Below are positions 53,638 to 61,712 of a stretch of 64,000 nucleotides of DNA, one piece after another (within the stretch, counting starts at the first letter, position 1; each line of letters starts with the position of its first letter). Where the stretch lies: contig NZ_NKJE01000015.1 of assembly GCF_002256285.1 (NCBI RefSeq), positions 40,009-104,008 of the forward strand. Reading direction: 5' to 3'. This DNA is from Flavobacterium sp. BFFFF1 (GTDB lineage Bacteria > Bacteroidota > Bacteroidia > Flavobacteriales > Flavobacteriaceae). Under the pieces are notes generated by a model. It was not told the origin of the DNA and ran no database searches. It worked only from the letters and a program-made list of their open reading frames with translations. Position numbers and translations under genes: made by a program.

Positions 53638-53840
53638 GGTAAGTGTGTTTTAAGGTTAAAGGTATGGAAAATGGTGGTTATGGGTGCTACTTCCCGGTAA
53701 ATGTTTGTGCGTTTTGGGTATTGAGACGGGATGGCTGTAACCTTACTGCTGCGGACCGATGCTTGCGGCTATTTTCATTGTTTTTATGGTTAAGGTACGG
53801 ATTATTGAGAATTTCTCTGGTGTTTTTTAGGCTCTATAAT

Positions 53841-54158
53841 TTACAATTGAAACCAATTGTCCAGAAAGTCGAGTGAGGGATTGATTGTCTTGATCAGATT
53901 GAGTTTCTTCTCCCTTCTCCATTTCTTAATTTCCTTTTCGCGCGCAATGGCTTCATCTATCCAGGTGAATTTTTCGAAATACAGTAAATAATGTACCTGG
54001 TATCTGGAGGCAAACGTTGGAATACTCGATTGGATGTTTTCGGAATGTTGTTGTAACCTATTTTTCAGGTTGCCCGTTACTCCGGTATACAGTACTGTTT
54101 TGGATTTATTGGTGATGATGTAAATGTAGTAGGTATGGTAACCTTCGTGGAAGTGCAT
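53841..54158 (-). CDS. GIY-YIG nuclease-superfamily protein
   Basis: YIYIITNKSKTVLYTGVTGNLKNRLQQH...AREKEIKKWRREKKLNLI. Confidence 0.92.
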   Translation of the reverse strand: MHFHEGYHTYYIYIITNKSKTVLYTGVTGNLKNRLQQHSENIQSSIPTFASRYQVHYLLYFEKFTWIDEAIAREKEIKKWRREKKLNLIKTINPSLDFLDNWFQL

Positions 54159-54189
54159 GGCGTGTAGTTTTATACTAATTTAGTGATAC

Positions 54190-54400
54190 TTCCTCGAAAT
54201 GACAACGTCCTACAGGGAAAATTAGAGTAATGGGGAATAATTGTAACGGGTTGGTTGACAATAGCGGCGAAGATTTCTCCTTCGTCGAAATGACAACGTC
54301 CTACCGTGAAAATTAGAGTAATGGGGATGATTGTATTTTGGGTGGAACCCGCCAGCCTTCTTCGTCGAAATCACAACGTAATACGAGGTGAAATTGTAGT
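54190..54400. repeat. Three imperfect copies of an intergenic repeat (TCGTCGAAATGACAACGTCCTACCGTGAAAATTAGAGTAATGGGG...)
   Basis: Copies beginning about 54190, 54280 and 54361; the first two share more than 45 bp. Confidence 0.8.
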
Positions 54401-54436
54401 GGTGAGCGTGCAAGGCTGTGTCGTTTAGAATAAAGA

Positions 54437-54456
54437 AAAGCGCCTGTTGGCGCTTT
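54437..54456 (-). terminator. Rho-independent terminator for the 54485-55381 gene
   Basis: AAAGCGCC tgtt GGCGCTTT. Confidence 0.7.
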
Positions 54457-54484
54457 CCCGATTATCCCTGCGGCGGGTTGTGGG

Positions 54485-55381
54485 CTATTGTTCCCGGAGC
54501 TGGATGGTGGCGAAGTTGCGGTTGCCGTTGGTGATGGCGATAGTGTGAAGCAATTCTTCGTAGCCGGGCAGTACGAAGCGCAGTACGTAAACGCCGTCGG
54601 GGAGGCTTTTTACGCGGAAAGTCCCTTTGGCGGTGGTGCGCGCCTTTTGTGTGTGTCCGTCGATGGTCATTTTGACGCCTTTGAGCGGGACGCCGGCGGC
54701 GTTTACGACGGTGCCGCGCAACGCCAGCGGTTGTGATGGCAGGTTCACGATGATGCGGCGCTGCCAGTAATCGTTGTGGAAATCGGGTTGGCTTTTGCGG
54801 CGCGTTTTGACGAGGTTGTCCATGTGCAGCAACGCTTCATCGGCGCGGCGGAAGCCTTCCTTAACCTTTTTTGTCGCATCGGCCTTCGCCACGACGTTTA
54901 AGCGCGGGGTCGACATCAACGCCTTAAACAAGTCGGTGGCGGCGCTGAGTTCCAAGATTTCATTTTTGCCAATACCGTAGGGTGCGAGATCGTTTTCCCA
55001 TTCGGTGATGAGTTTGACGATGTTCTCGGCCTCGAGCGAGAATTCCTTGTCATTCAGTTTGCGTAAAGTGGAATCGGCGGCTATTACCCCTTGTGCGATA
55101 CCGGGCTTGTTGTTGTCGGCGGCAAAGGCCTTGACGATGAGCTCCGCGTTGAGCATGCTGTTGAGCAATGCTTCGCGCGCGGCGGTCTTGTCGGCGGCGG
55201 TCAGGCGCGGATAATCCTGCTGCTGGCGCGCTGCCACATCGATGTCGGCGATGGCCAGCTTAAACTCCGTGAGGTGTGTGTTGAACTTTGGCATTCCGGC
55301 GATGATGGCCGGGTCGGCTGTGGTTTCAAGGTCTGCGGTCACCACGTACATCGCTAACCTTGCGGTTTCTTTTGCATTCAT
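54485..55381 (-). CDS. Protein with C-terminal carboxypeptidase-regulatory-like domain
   Basis: C-terminal LRGTVVNAAGVPLKGVKMTIDGHTQKARTTAKGTFRVKSLPDGVYVLRFVLPGYEELLHTIAI. Confidence 0.75.
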   Translation of the reverse strand: MNAKETARLAMYVVTADLETTADPAIIAGMPKFNTHLTEFKLAIADIDVAARQQQDYPRLTAADKTAAREALLNSMLNAELIVKAFAADNNKPGIAQGVIAADSTLRKLNDKEFSLEAENIVKLITEWENDLAPYGIGKNEILELSAATDLFKALMSTPRLNVVAKADATKKVKEGFRRADEALLHMDNLVKTRRKSQPDFHNDYWQRRIIVNLPSQPLALRGTVVNAAGVPLKGVKMTIDGHTQKARTTAKGTFRVKSLPDGVYVLRFVLPGYEELLHTIAITNGNRNFATIQLREQ

Positions 55382-55733
55382 TTTGTATTGTGTTTAAATT
55401 ACTAATATGGCCCCGCACTACGCTGAACCTGAGGCTAATGTAACAGGTTGAATAAAGCACTTTTAAAATTTTGCTAATATTTAACTTACAAAAATTTGGA
55501 AGTCAGCAAAATCAACGCTTCGCAACTATGTGAATTTTATGTTAAATCAACATTTTAACAATATGTAAGGGTTTTTTTAATATTTTTTTATCATTACGCT
55601 TATTAAATACAATACGCAAACGATTTCGAAATGTACATGCTTTAATACTGCTTTCTGATATCAGGCATTGTCACATGGATATGCCGTTCGTTTGGTATTT
55701 TAAATCGGGCTGTAAGAAGCGAAACCCGCTGTG

Positions 55734-55929
55734 TTTCGACCGCGAAGCGTTGTAATTCCATCGCGAAGCCTCGTAATTTGACCGCGAAGCCTTGTAATTT
55801 GACCGCGAAGCCTCGTAATTCGACCGCGAAGCCTTGTAATTTGACCGCGAAGCCTCGTAATTCGACCGCGAAGCCTTGTAATTCGATCGCGAAGCCTTGT
55901 AATTCGATCGCGAAGCCTTGTAATTGGGA
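55734..55929. repeat. 21-bp tandem repeat, about 9 units (CGCGAAGCCTTGTAATTCGAC)
   Basis: CGCGAAG phased every 21 bp at 55741, 55762, 55783, 55804, 55825, 55846, 55867, 55888, 55909. Confidence 0.95.
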
Positions 55930-56303
55930 CTGTTTAATTAGCTGTGTAAAGTCGCGGCCGCTCCTATTAAGGCAAACCATTACCGGCAGCGCACTAAACT
56001 GTAAAAGCTTCCGTTTGCCGGGGTGTTTTTTTATTATTTTTGTTTGGTGTTTTGCCTTAATCGTTCCTGTGCCTGTCTGAAATATGCGTTTTGCCGTTGT
56101 GATGGAACAGCGGTACCTTATTCGCCTTGGTGGTGCCCCCCCCTTGTTGTGGGCACGGCGCGGGGCGCGACGCGTATTGCTGCGAAAATGAACTTACAGT
56201 GGCAAAGGACTATTTTGACGAAGGTGGCCCGCTGTTGGGTCGGTAACACACTACATCTGTTCCCTAACAATGCCGTTGATACGGCTTTAATACCTACCAT
56301 ACT

Positions 56304-56825
56304 ATGACTATAGCGGCACTACTGGCTGACAAGACCACGAAAACGAAAGCCAAAACGGAGGCACTCGCCGGCTGGCTGCTGGACGGTTCGCTGCCGGCAG
56401 AGGAGCTGGTCGCCTTTGCGGAAACGGCTAAGGATGCCGATAAGGGAACGTGTATTGAAGCGATCGAATACGCGACGCAGCGTCGGCCGGACATTGCTAC
56501 CGATGGGGTATTTGATTTTATGGTTGGGTCGCTTGCGGCGAAAGCACCGCGGGTGAAATGGGAAAGCGCGAAAGTGATTGGGAACACGGCGCATTTGTTC
56601 CCGGACAAACTCAGCGTGGCGGTTGCGGGCCTGCTCGTGAATGCATCGCATGAGGGCACGGTGGTGCGGTGGGCAGCGGCTTTTGCACTCGGGGAAATCC
56701 TGAAGGGCCACACAGCGCAACATGCTGATTTTCTGGCTTCCATTGAGTCGCTAGCGGCGCAGGAGCAGCAGAATGGTGTGCGGAAGAAGTACCTTGATGC
56801 GGTAAAAAAAGCGGCAAAAAAATAG
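56304..56825 (+). CDS. HEAT-repeat-like protein
   Basis: Alpha-helical repeats; KWESAKVIGNTAHLFPDKLSVAVAGLLVNASHEGTVVRWAAAFALGEILKG. Confidence 0.7.
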   Translation: MTIAALLADKTTKTKAKTEALAGWLLDGSLPAEELVAFAETAKDADKGTCIEAIEYATQRRPDIATDGVFDFMVGSLAAKAPRVKWESAKVIGNTAHLFPDKLSVAVAGLLVNASHEGTVVRWAAAFALGEILKGHTAQHADFLASIESLAAQEQQNGVRKKYLDAVKKAAKK

Positions 56826-57011
56826 CGGTATGTTGAGGCTATTTTTCTTTTGTGAAAGAAAAACTTTTTTGCTTAACTTCGTCTGGCTGCGGCGCGTGGC
56901 GTTGGCTTTGCGTTTCCGGAGGGTATTCCGGCGCCACGGAATCCGGCAGCAGGTTCGATTAAAAACGGAAGCAATAACACGCAGGTTGCCACCCCTGTAA
57001 AATACCTATTT

Positions 57012-57518
57012 ATGGAATTACCAACATTTAAGTACCATCCAAACGCGTACACACTGGAAATCATTTCGGAAGAAGACATCGTTTGTGAATGTTGCGGCGC
57101 GCCCAGTCCGTATCGGTACAACGGGCCTTTTTATACGGTAGATGAAATAGAAGATCTTTGTCCGTGGTGCATTAAAAATGGCAAAGCGGCGGAGAAATTC
57201 GGGGGCGATTTCCAGGATCCCGCGGCTGTGGACGGCGTCGAAAACGAATCGGCGATTGTAGAAGTTTCCCAACGTACACCGGGTTTTGATGCCATCCAGG
57301 AAGCGAACTGGCTCGCGCATTGCGATGACCTTTGTGCTTTTGTCGGTTATGCGAATCCGGAATTGGTGGCGCCGATCCTGGATGAATTGATGGACGACAT
57401 TGAAGACAGCGGGTTTGACGTGGCTGAGATGGTTAAAGGCCTGAAAAAAGAAGCGTTGGACGGGTATGTGTTCCAGTGCCTGCATTGCGGTAAGCACCGC
57501 ATTTACTTTGACGATTAG
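57012..57518 (+). CDS. CbrC/UPF0167 family protein
   Basis: LPTFKYHPNAYTLEII...CECCGAPSPYRYNGPFYTVDEIEDLCPWCIKNGKAAEKFGGDFQD...FQCLHCGKHRIYFDD. Confidence 0.9.
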   Translation: MELPTFKYHPNAYTLEIISEEDIVCECCGAPSPYRYNGPFYTVDEIEDLCPWCIKNGKAAEKFGGDFQDPAAVDGVENESAIVEVSQRTPGFDAIQEANWLAHCDDLCAFVGYANPELVAPILDELMDDIEDSGFDVAEMVKGLKKEALDGYVFQCLHCGKHRIYFDD

Positions 57519-57587
57519 CGGCGGCACTGTTAGTCGGTGCGCACCAATAGCCGCTGACCCGGAAAATTAATTTAAACAAATATAGTT

Positions 57588-58055
57588 ATGAAGAAGAAGT
57601 TACAATTTCAGGTCAGCATCGAGGCGCCTGTGGGCAGGGTTTACGATGCTATGCTGGGCCTGAGCGACAAATCGACTTATGAGCAGTGGACTGCGTTGTT
57701 TAACCCGACGTCGACGTATGAGGGAAGCTGGGACAAGGGGAATAAGATGTTGTTCCTGGGCGTTGATGACCAAGGCGAGAAAGGCGGTATGGTTTCGCAG
57801 ATTGCGGAGAACATCCCGAACCAGTTTGTGTCGATCCAGCACGTTGGCCTTTTACAGGGCGACAAAGAAATCATGGAAGGTCCGGATGTGGAACAATGGG
57901 CCAATGGCTTTGAGAACTATACCTTTACTGAAGCTGACGGACGGACTACGATTATGGTTGAGCTCGACGCCACGGAAGACTTTTCCGCATACATGAACGA
58001 GACGTATCCGGGCGCGCTGGAAAAGCTCAAGGCCATTTGTGAACAGCCTTCGTAA
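57588..58055 (+). CDS. SRPBCC/START-like domain protein
   Basis: KKKLQFQVSIEAPVGRVYDAMLGLSDKSTYEQWTALFNPTSTYEGSWDKGNKMLFLG. Confidence 0.82.
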   Translation: MKKKLQFQVSIEAPVGRVYDAMLGLSDKSTYEQWTALFNPTSTYEGSWDKGNKMLFLGVDDQGEKGGMVSQIAENIPNQFVSIQHVGLLQGDKEIMEGPDVEQWANGFENYTFTEADGRTTIMVELDATEDFSAYMNETYPGALEKLKAICEQPS

Positions 58056-58084
58056 GGACGATTATCAACCAACACATTATACCG

Positions 58085-58609
58085 ATGAACCATTCATTCA
58101 GGGAAGCGCTTTGGAACCAGTTTGGCGCGGGCATCGACATGCTGGCACACGTCATTTCGAATTGCCCGGACGATTATTTCTCAGCCGGGACGCGTTTCTA
58201 TTACCTGGCGTTCCACAGCACATTGTTCCTGGATTATTACCTGACCTTCCCTCCTGCTGATTTTGTCCCGATGCTTGCTTTTACGCAAAAAGACCAGGAT
58301 GACCGGCCGGCGGAATCGGTGGGTGATTTTATACCGGATCAGATTTACCCGAAAGCGGCACTGCTGGATTATCTTGCGCAAAGCCGCTTAAAGTGTGCGC
58401 AAATTATAGCAGGATTGCGCGACGATCCCCTCGATGGCCGCTTTGTGGAAGGGGATGCACCGGATGATATGAATTATTCGAGATTGGAAATATTGCTGTA
58501 TAATTTACGGCATACACAGCACCATACAGGACAGTTGTATATGCTGGTGCGGCAGGACTTTGACCGGCATATGGAATGGTCTTTTCGGGTCGGGGATATG
58601 GCGCAATAG
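58085..58609 (+). CDS. DinB-like family protein
   Basis: Helical-bundle protein; NLRHTQHHTGQLYMLVRQ metal-site His motif. Confidence 0.8.
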   Translation: MNHSFREALWNQFGAGIDMLAHVISNCPDDYFSAGTRFYYLAFHSTLFLDYYLTFPPADFVPMLAFTQKDQDDRPAESVGDFIPDQIYPKAALLDYLAQSRLKCAQIIAGLRDDPLDGRFVEGDAPDDMNYSRLEILLYNLRHTQHHTGQLYMLVRQDFDRHMEWSFRVGDMAQ

Positions 58610-58618
58610 CCAATAGTA

Positions 58619-59074
58619 ATGAACAGAACATTAATCCTACGTTTTGCCTTTCCGATAACCCTTATCGCATTTGCCCTTTTCACGAAGTGGTGGCTGGTCG
58701 ACGTTGTTGACGGGACTGACGGCCTCATGTATGGTTTTCCGTTTATTTATCGGGCACCGGCCTTTTACACTTCTATGGCAGAGGAATATTTTATGGACGC
58801 TCTGGCTGCAGATTTCATCATTTATTTTGGGATCGTTACCGGGATCATTTATTCGGTGAATCGTTGGGTTTCTGCGATTACCGTTAAGAAAGGATTTTCA
58901 GTTGTGTTGTTCGTCATAGCGTTGCTGTTAATTGGTTTCAGGACCGCTTTCACTTTGATGCCGGAAAACCGGTTTTCGCTGACGAGGGATTATGATATTG
59001 TCATACGGCAAACGGGGATTGAATTCCCTGGCAACGATCGTGACAGGAGCGCGTTTGACGATAGGCATAAATAA
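58619..59074 (+). CDS. Membrane protein, unknown function
   Basis: 151 aa, about 3 TM. Confidence 0.55.
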   Translation: MNRTLILRFAFPITLIAFALFTKWWLVDVVDGTDGLMYGFPFIYRAPAFYTSMAEEYFMDALAADFIIYFGIVTGIIYSVNRWVSAITVKKGFSVVLFVIALLLIGFRTAFTLMPENRFSLTRDYDIVIRQTGIEFPGNDRDRSAFDDRHK

Positions 59075-59085
59075 CACAGCAGGAA

Positions 59086-59613
59086 ATGACCGTTTCACCG
59101 ATGACATTTTTTAAGGCAAACAAGGCGCTGTTTAATTCGGTTGTTGTGGGGCTGTTGTATCTGCTGCTGTTTTGGTTGAGGGGTATTGGCGATTCCCCTG
59201 AGCCGCTGTTTTCGATGGTGATGTTGTTTCTCCCAGGAATCACTTTTCCGATTAGCACTACGTATTTCAACGTGGAAAAGGAAAGCGAAGGAAAAATAGT
59301 GCTGCACTTCCTCATGTCGGTCGCGACCTACCATGGCGGTGTGTGGCTCTTCTCGGCAGCCGGCCGAATGGCATTGGCAGCGCTTTTTTCCGGTTCGTTG
59401 GGATCGCTGGTTTATCTGCTGGGCACAAAATACATTTTAAAAAAACGACTGCGGATTTCATCTATATTGATCACCTCGGTTCTCAGTGGTATGGTTTTTA
59501 TCCCGTATGCGTTTTTCGACGAGAGCAGTTTGAATGTTGGGATTGCGGTCTGTTTATGGATGATCGTGAATGGCTTATTGCTTAACTACGCGAATAAGAT
59601 GCATGGGCATTGA
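59086..59613 (+). CDS. Membrane protein, unknown function
   Basis: 175 aa, multiple TM; stop codon abuts a degenerate attC-like element. Confidence 0.55.
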   Translation: MTVSPMTFFKANKALFNSVVVGLLYLLLFWLRGIGDSPEPLFSMVMLFLPGITFPISTTYFNVEKESEGKIVLHFLMSVATYHGGVWLFSAAGRMALAALFSGSLGSLVYLLGTKYILKKRLRISSILITSVLSGMVFIPYAFFDESSLNVGIAVCLWMIVNGLLLNYANKMHGH

Positions 59614-59745
59614 CAGAAGTTTCGATGGCTCTTCGGCCGGTTTGATCGGTTGGTTGTCAATGTAATTCTATTTGCATAACTTCGTCCTATCTACCCGGGA
59701 ATTCTCAGTTACCAATGCCTGAACTGACTTTAAGCCGTGGACGCT
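59611..59745 (+). repeat. Degenerate attC-like element (relic)
   Basis: TTTGCATAACTTCGTCCTATCTACCCGGGAATTCTCAGTTACCAATGCCTGAACTGACTTTAAGCCGTGGACGCTAGC aligns with the 3' half of the elements at 62253-64000; 5' half weaker (TGACAGAAGTTTC...). Confidence 0.7.
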
Positions 59746-59770
59746 AGCACCAATACTTCAACAACGCACA

Positions 59771-60307
59771 ATGAGATATTCACTACTATTGACACTTGTC
59801 TTTTTCTACTCGTGTACTGAAAAGGATTCTCGAAAAGAGACTGAAATTGATTTAAGCAGCAAAAGACTAACAACAATACCAGACAGCGTTTTCGAGTACA
59901 AAAACCTTATCAAACTGAAGCTTGGCGCTAAAGAAGTAGTATTCTATCCGCCATTGTCAGCATTGCCAGAAAGCGACAAAGAAAAAAATCAAATCTCTGA
60001 GTTGCCGGAAAAAATTTCAGAATTGATTTTATTGAAAGTTTTAATTCTGAACTCAAATAGCTTGAAAAGTTTACCGAACGAAATATCAAAACTTAAAAAC
60101 CTTGAAGTCTTAGATCTGGCACTAAATAAAAATTTAAATATTGTTGCAGAAATTCCAAAGTTAAAGTTGCTTCCAAATCTCAAGGTACTCAAAATTACAG
60201 ATGCAAAATTTAACAAAGTTGATTTAGAAATTATTCAGAAATCTCTGGGCTCAAAAGTTAGGATAGTCAGTTCGGCAACTGAATATATGGAAAGTTATAC
60301 TGAGTAA
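59771..60307 (+). CDS. Leucine-rich-repeat lipoprotein-like protein (possible former cassette)
   Basis: MRYSLLLTLVFFYSC signal/lipobox; LPEKISELILLKVLILNSNSLKSLPNEISKLKNLEVLDLALN LRRs. Confidence 0.82.
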   Translation: MRYSLLLTLVFFYSCTEKDSRKETEIDLSSKRLTTIPDSVFEYKNLIKLKLGAKEVVFYPPLSALPESDKEKNQISELPEKISELILLKVLILNSNSLKSLPNEISKLKNLEVLDLALNKNLNIVAEIPKLKLLPNLKVLKITDAKFNKVDLEIIQKSLGSKVRIVSSATEYMESYTE

Positions 60308-60390
60308 TAACTACTGATTCGGACACCGGTTTTCGCCGTTGGCTTCGCACCGTTCGCTCACTGAATGTATCATTACCTATGACGTACGGA

Positions 60391-60450
60391 AAGTTGGTTC
60401 GGGTGCCGCTTTCCGTGTAAAAGGTAAACGGTTTTTCCATAACTTCGTAA
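60391..60450 (+). repeat. Partial attC-like element (5'/loop portion) directly upstream of integrase
   Basis: GTGCCGCTTTCCGTGTAAAAGGTAAACGGTTTTTCCATAACTTCGT vs GCTGCTTCCCTTGTAAAATGTAACCGCTTTTTCCATAACTTCGT in the element at 63314. Confidence 0.7.
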
Positions 60451-60464
60451 TGGCCTGAGGATAT

Positions 60465-61589
60465 GTGTTTGCCGATACGCTGCGCACATGCCCTCCGGCC
60501 GATACACGCCATTATTTACATTATACGCCAGAAGTTATGGATTGGAAAGCCAAATTGATCACGCACCGGGGCGCCTCCCGGATTGCCCTGTATTTTGATA
60601 AAGACGCTGCATTTTTGCAGGAATTGCAACAACTCGAAGACTGCCGCTGGAGCCAGACGCTTGGTGCGTGGCATGTGCCGGATACGGAAAGCAACCGTTC
60701 GATTTTTCGGGTGGATGCTGCGGCGGGAAAATCGGTACTCGCGCTCATCCACGAAGTGAACCAGCCGGTATTGCTGCGCTTTGTGGAGCAGTTGCGGCTG
60801 AGTGGGTACAGTGTGCACACGATACGGAAGTACCGGGCCGATTTCGGGGATTTCCTGTATTGGCTCAAAGGGGTGCCGGCACGCGACTGCGACGAGGAGC
60901 AAGTGCGTGCCTACATTCTGCAGTGCCTTGTGGACAAGCGGCAAAGCGAGGCGCTGATCCACAGCCGGCTGAATGCGCTGAAGTTCTATTACCGGACGAT
61001 ACTGCACCGCGAACATTTTTTCCTCGACATCCCAAGGCCGAAGAAGCCGCAGAAACTCCCGAAAGTGATTCCGGTGGCCATTATCAAAAAACTGTTTGAG
61101 CAGACGACGAACCTGAAGCACAACACGATTTTGAAGCTGTGCTATGGCATGGGGCTGCGGGTGTCGGAGATTGCGGGGCTGACGATTCCGCAGATTGACA
61201 GCAGGAACATGCAGGTGCTTGTGGAGCATGGCAAGGGTAAAAAGGAGCGGTATGTGAACCTGCCGGAGAGCATCCTGGAGCAGCTGCGGTTGTATTATAA
61301 AGAGTATAAACCGAAGCATTACCTTTTTGAGGGGGCTGATGGCGGGATGATTTCGATCCGGACGGTGCAGCACATCTTCCGGGAGTCGATGAAAAAGACG
61401 GGATATGAGCGGAAGTTGGGGATCCACAGCCTGCGGCACAGTTTTGCGACGCATTTGCTGGAGCAAGGCACGGACATCCGGTTTATACAGGAGCTGCTGG
61501 GACACAGCAATATCAAGACGACGTTATTGTATACGGAGGTGAGCGACCACAACATCCGGAAAATTGTGAGTCCGTTGGACAAGCTTTGA
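60465..61589 (+). CDS. Tyrosine recombinase/integrase with N-terminal extension, lacking the IntI-specific insertion (start may be 60537)
   Basis: Catalytic set: YGMGLRVSEIAGL (R), HGKGKKERYVNL (K), LGIHSLRHSFATHLLEQG (H-x-x-R), LLGHSNIKTTLLYTEV (H, Y). Confidence 0.95.
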   Translation: MFADTLRTCPPADTRHYLHYTPEVMDWKAKLITHRGASRIALYFDKDAAFLQELQQLEDCRWSQTLGAWHVPDTESNRSIFRVDAAAGKSVLALIHEVNQPVLLRFVEQLRLSGYSVHTIRKYRADFGDFLYWLKGVPARDCDEEQVRAYILQCLVDKRQSEALIHSRLNALKFYYRTILHREHFFLDIPRPKKPQKLPKVIPVAIIKKLFEQTTNLKHNTILKLCYGMGLRVSEIAGLTIPQIDSRNMQVLVEHGKGKKERYVNLPESILEQLRLYYKEYKPKHYLFEGADGGMISIRTVQHIFRESMKKTGYERKLGIHSLRHSFATHLLEQGTDIRFIQELLGHSNIKTTLLYTEVSDHNIRKIVSPLDKL

Positions 61590-61617
61590 ATAAAGTAGTA
61601 TATTTGGGGAATCCGGT

Positions 61618-61638
61618 ACAGGTGGTAACACCTTTTTA
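61618..61638 (+). terminator. Candidate Rho-independent terminator downstream of integrase
   Basis: AGGTG gtaa CACCT TTTT. Confidence 0.5.
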
Positions 61639-61712
61639 CGCAATGCGCTTTTTTGTATATCAGCAGCAATGAATGGGGCTTGTGGAAAGTGATTGCGTGT
61701 ATTGGATAGTTA
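61626..61712 (+). other. Candidate attI-like primary recombination site between integrase and first cassette
   Basis: TAACACCTTTTTACGCAATGCGCTT...GATTGCGTGTATTGGATAGTTA: outer TAAC/GTTA plus inner ACGCAAT/ATTGCGT complementarity; junction GTTAGCC starts the first cassette. Confidence 0.55.

Noticed and set aside
55642-55980. 112-aa heptad-repeat ORF (LQGFAVE)n
   Set aside because: It is the translation of the 21-bp tandem repeat; open in several frames on both strands and lacks other coding evidence.
56860-56890. CTTTTTTGCTTAACTTCGTCTGGCTGCGG similarity to the attC-like loop
   Set aside because: Short match limited to the promoter-like block; no arms or GTTA/TAAC ends found, so not counted as another relic.
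57518-57560. AGCGGC...GCCGCT hairpin after the CbrC-like gene containing GTTAG
   Set aside because: No similarity to the attC-like consensus beyond GTTAG; could be a weak terminator, not supported further.
60439-60449. ATAACTTCGTA match to a loxP arm (also ATAACTTCGT in each attC-like element)
   Set aside because: Only one arm-like 10-11 nt match with no inverted partner or 8-bp spacer; better explained as the conserved loop/promoter-like block of the elements.
60516-61505. 329-aa minus-strand ORF antisense to the integrase
   Set aside because: Shadow ORF in a GC-richer gene; the plus strand encodes an unmistakable tyrosine recombinase.
60465-61589. Calling the recombinase intI / a canonical integron integrase
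   Set aside because: The IntI-specific additional region before the HxxR motif is not visible; only the broader tyrosine-recombinase family is supportable.
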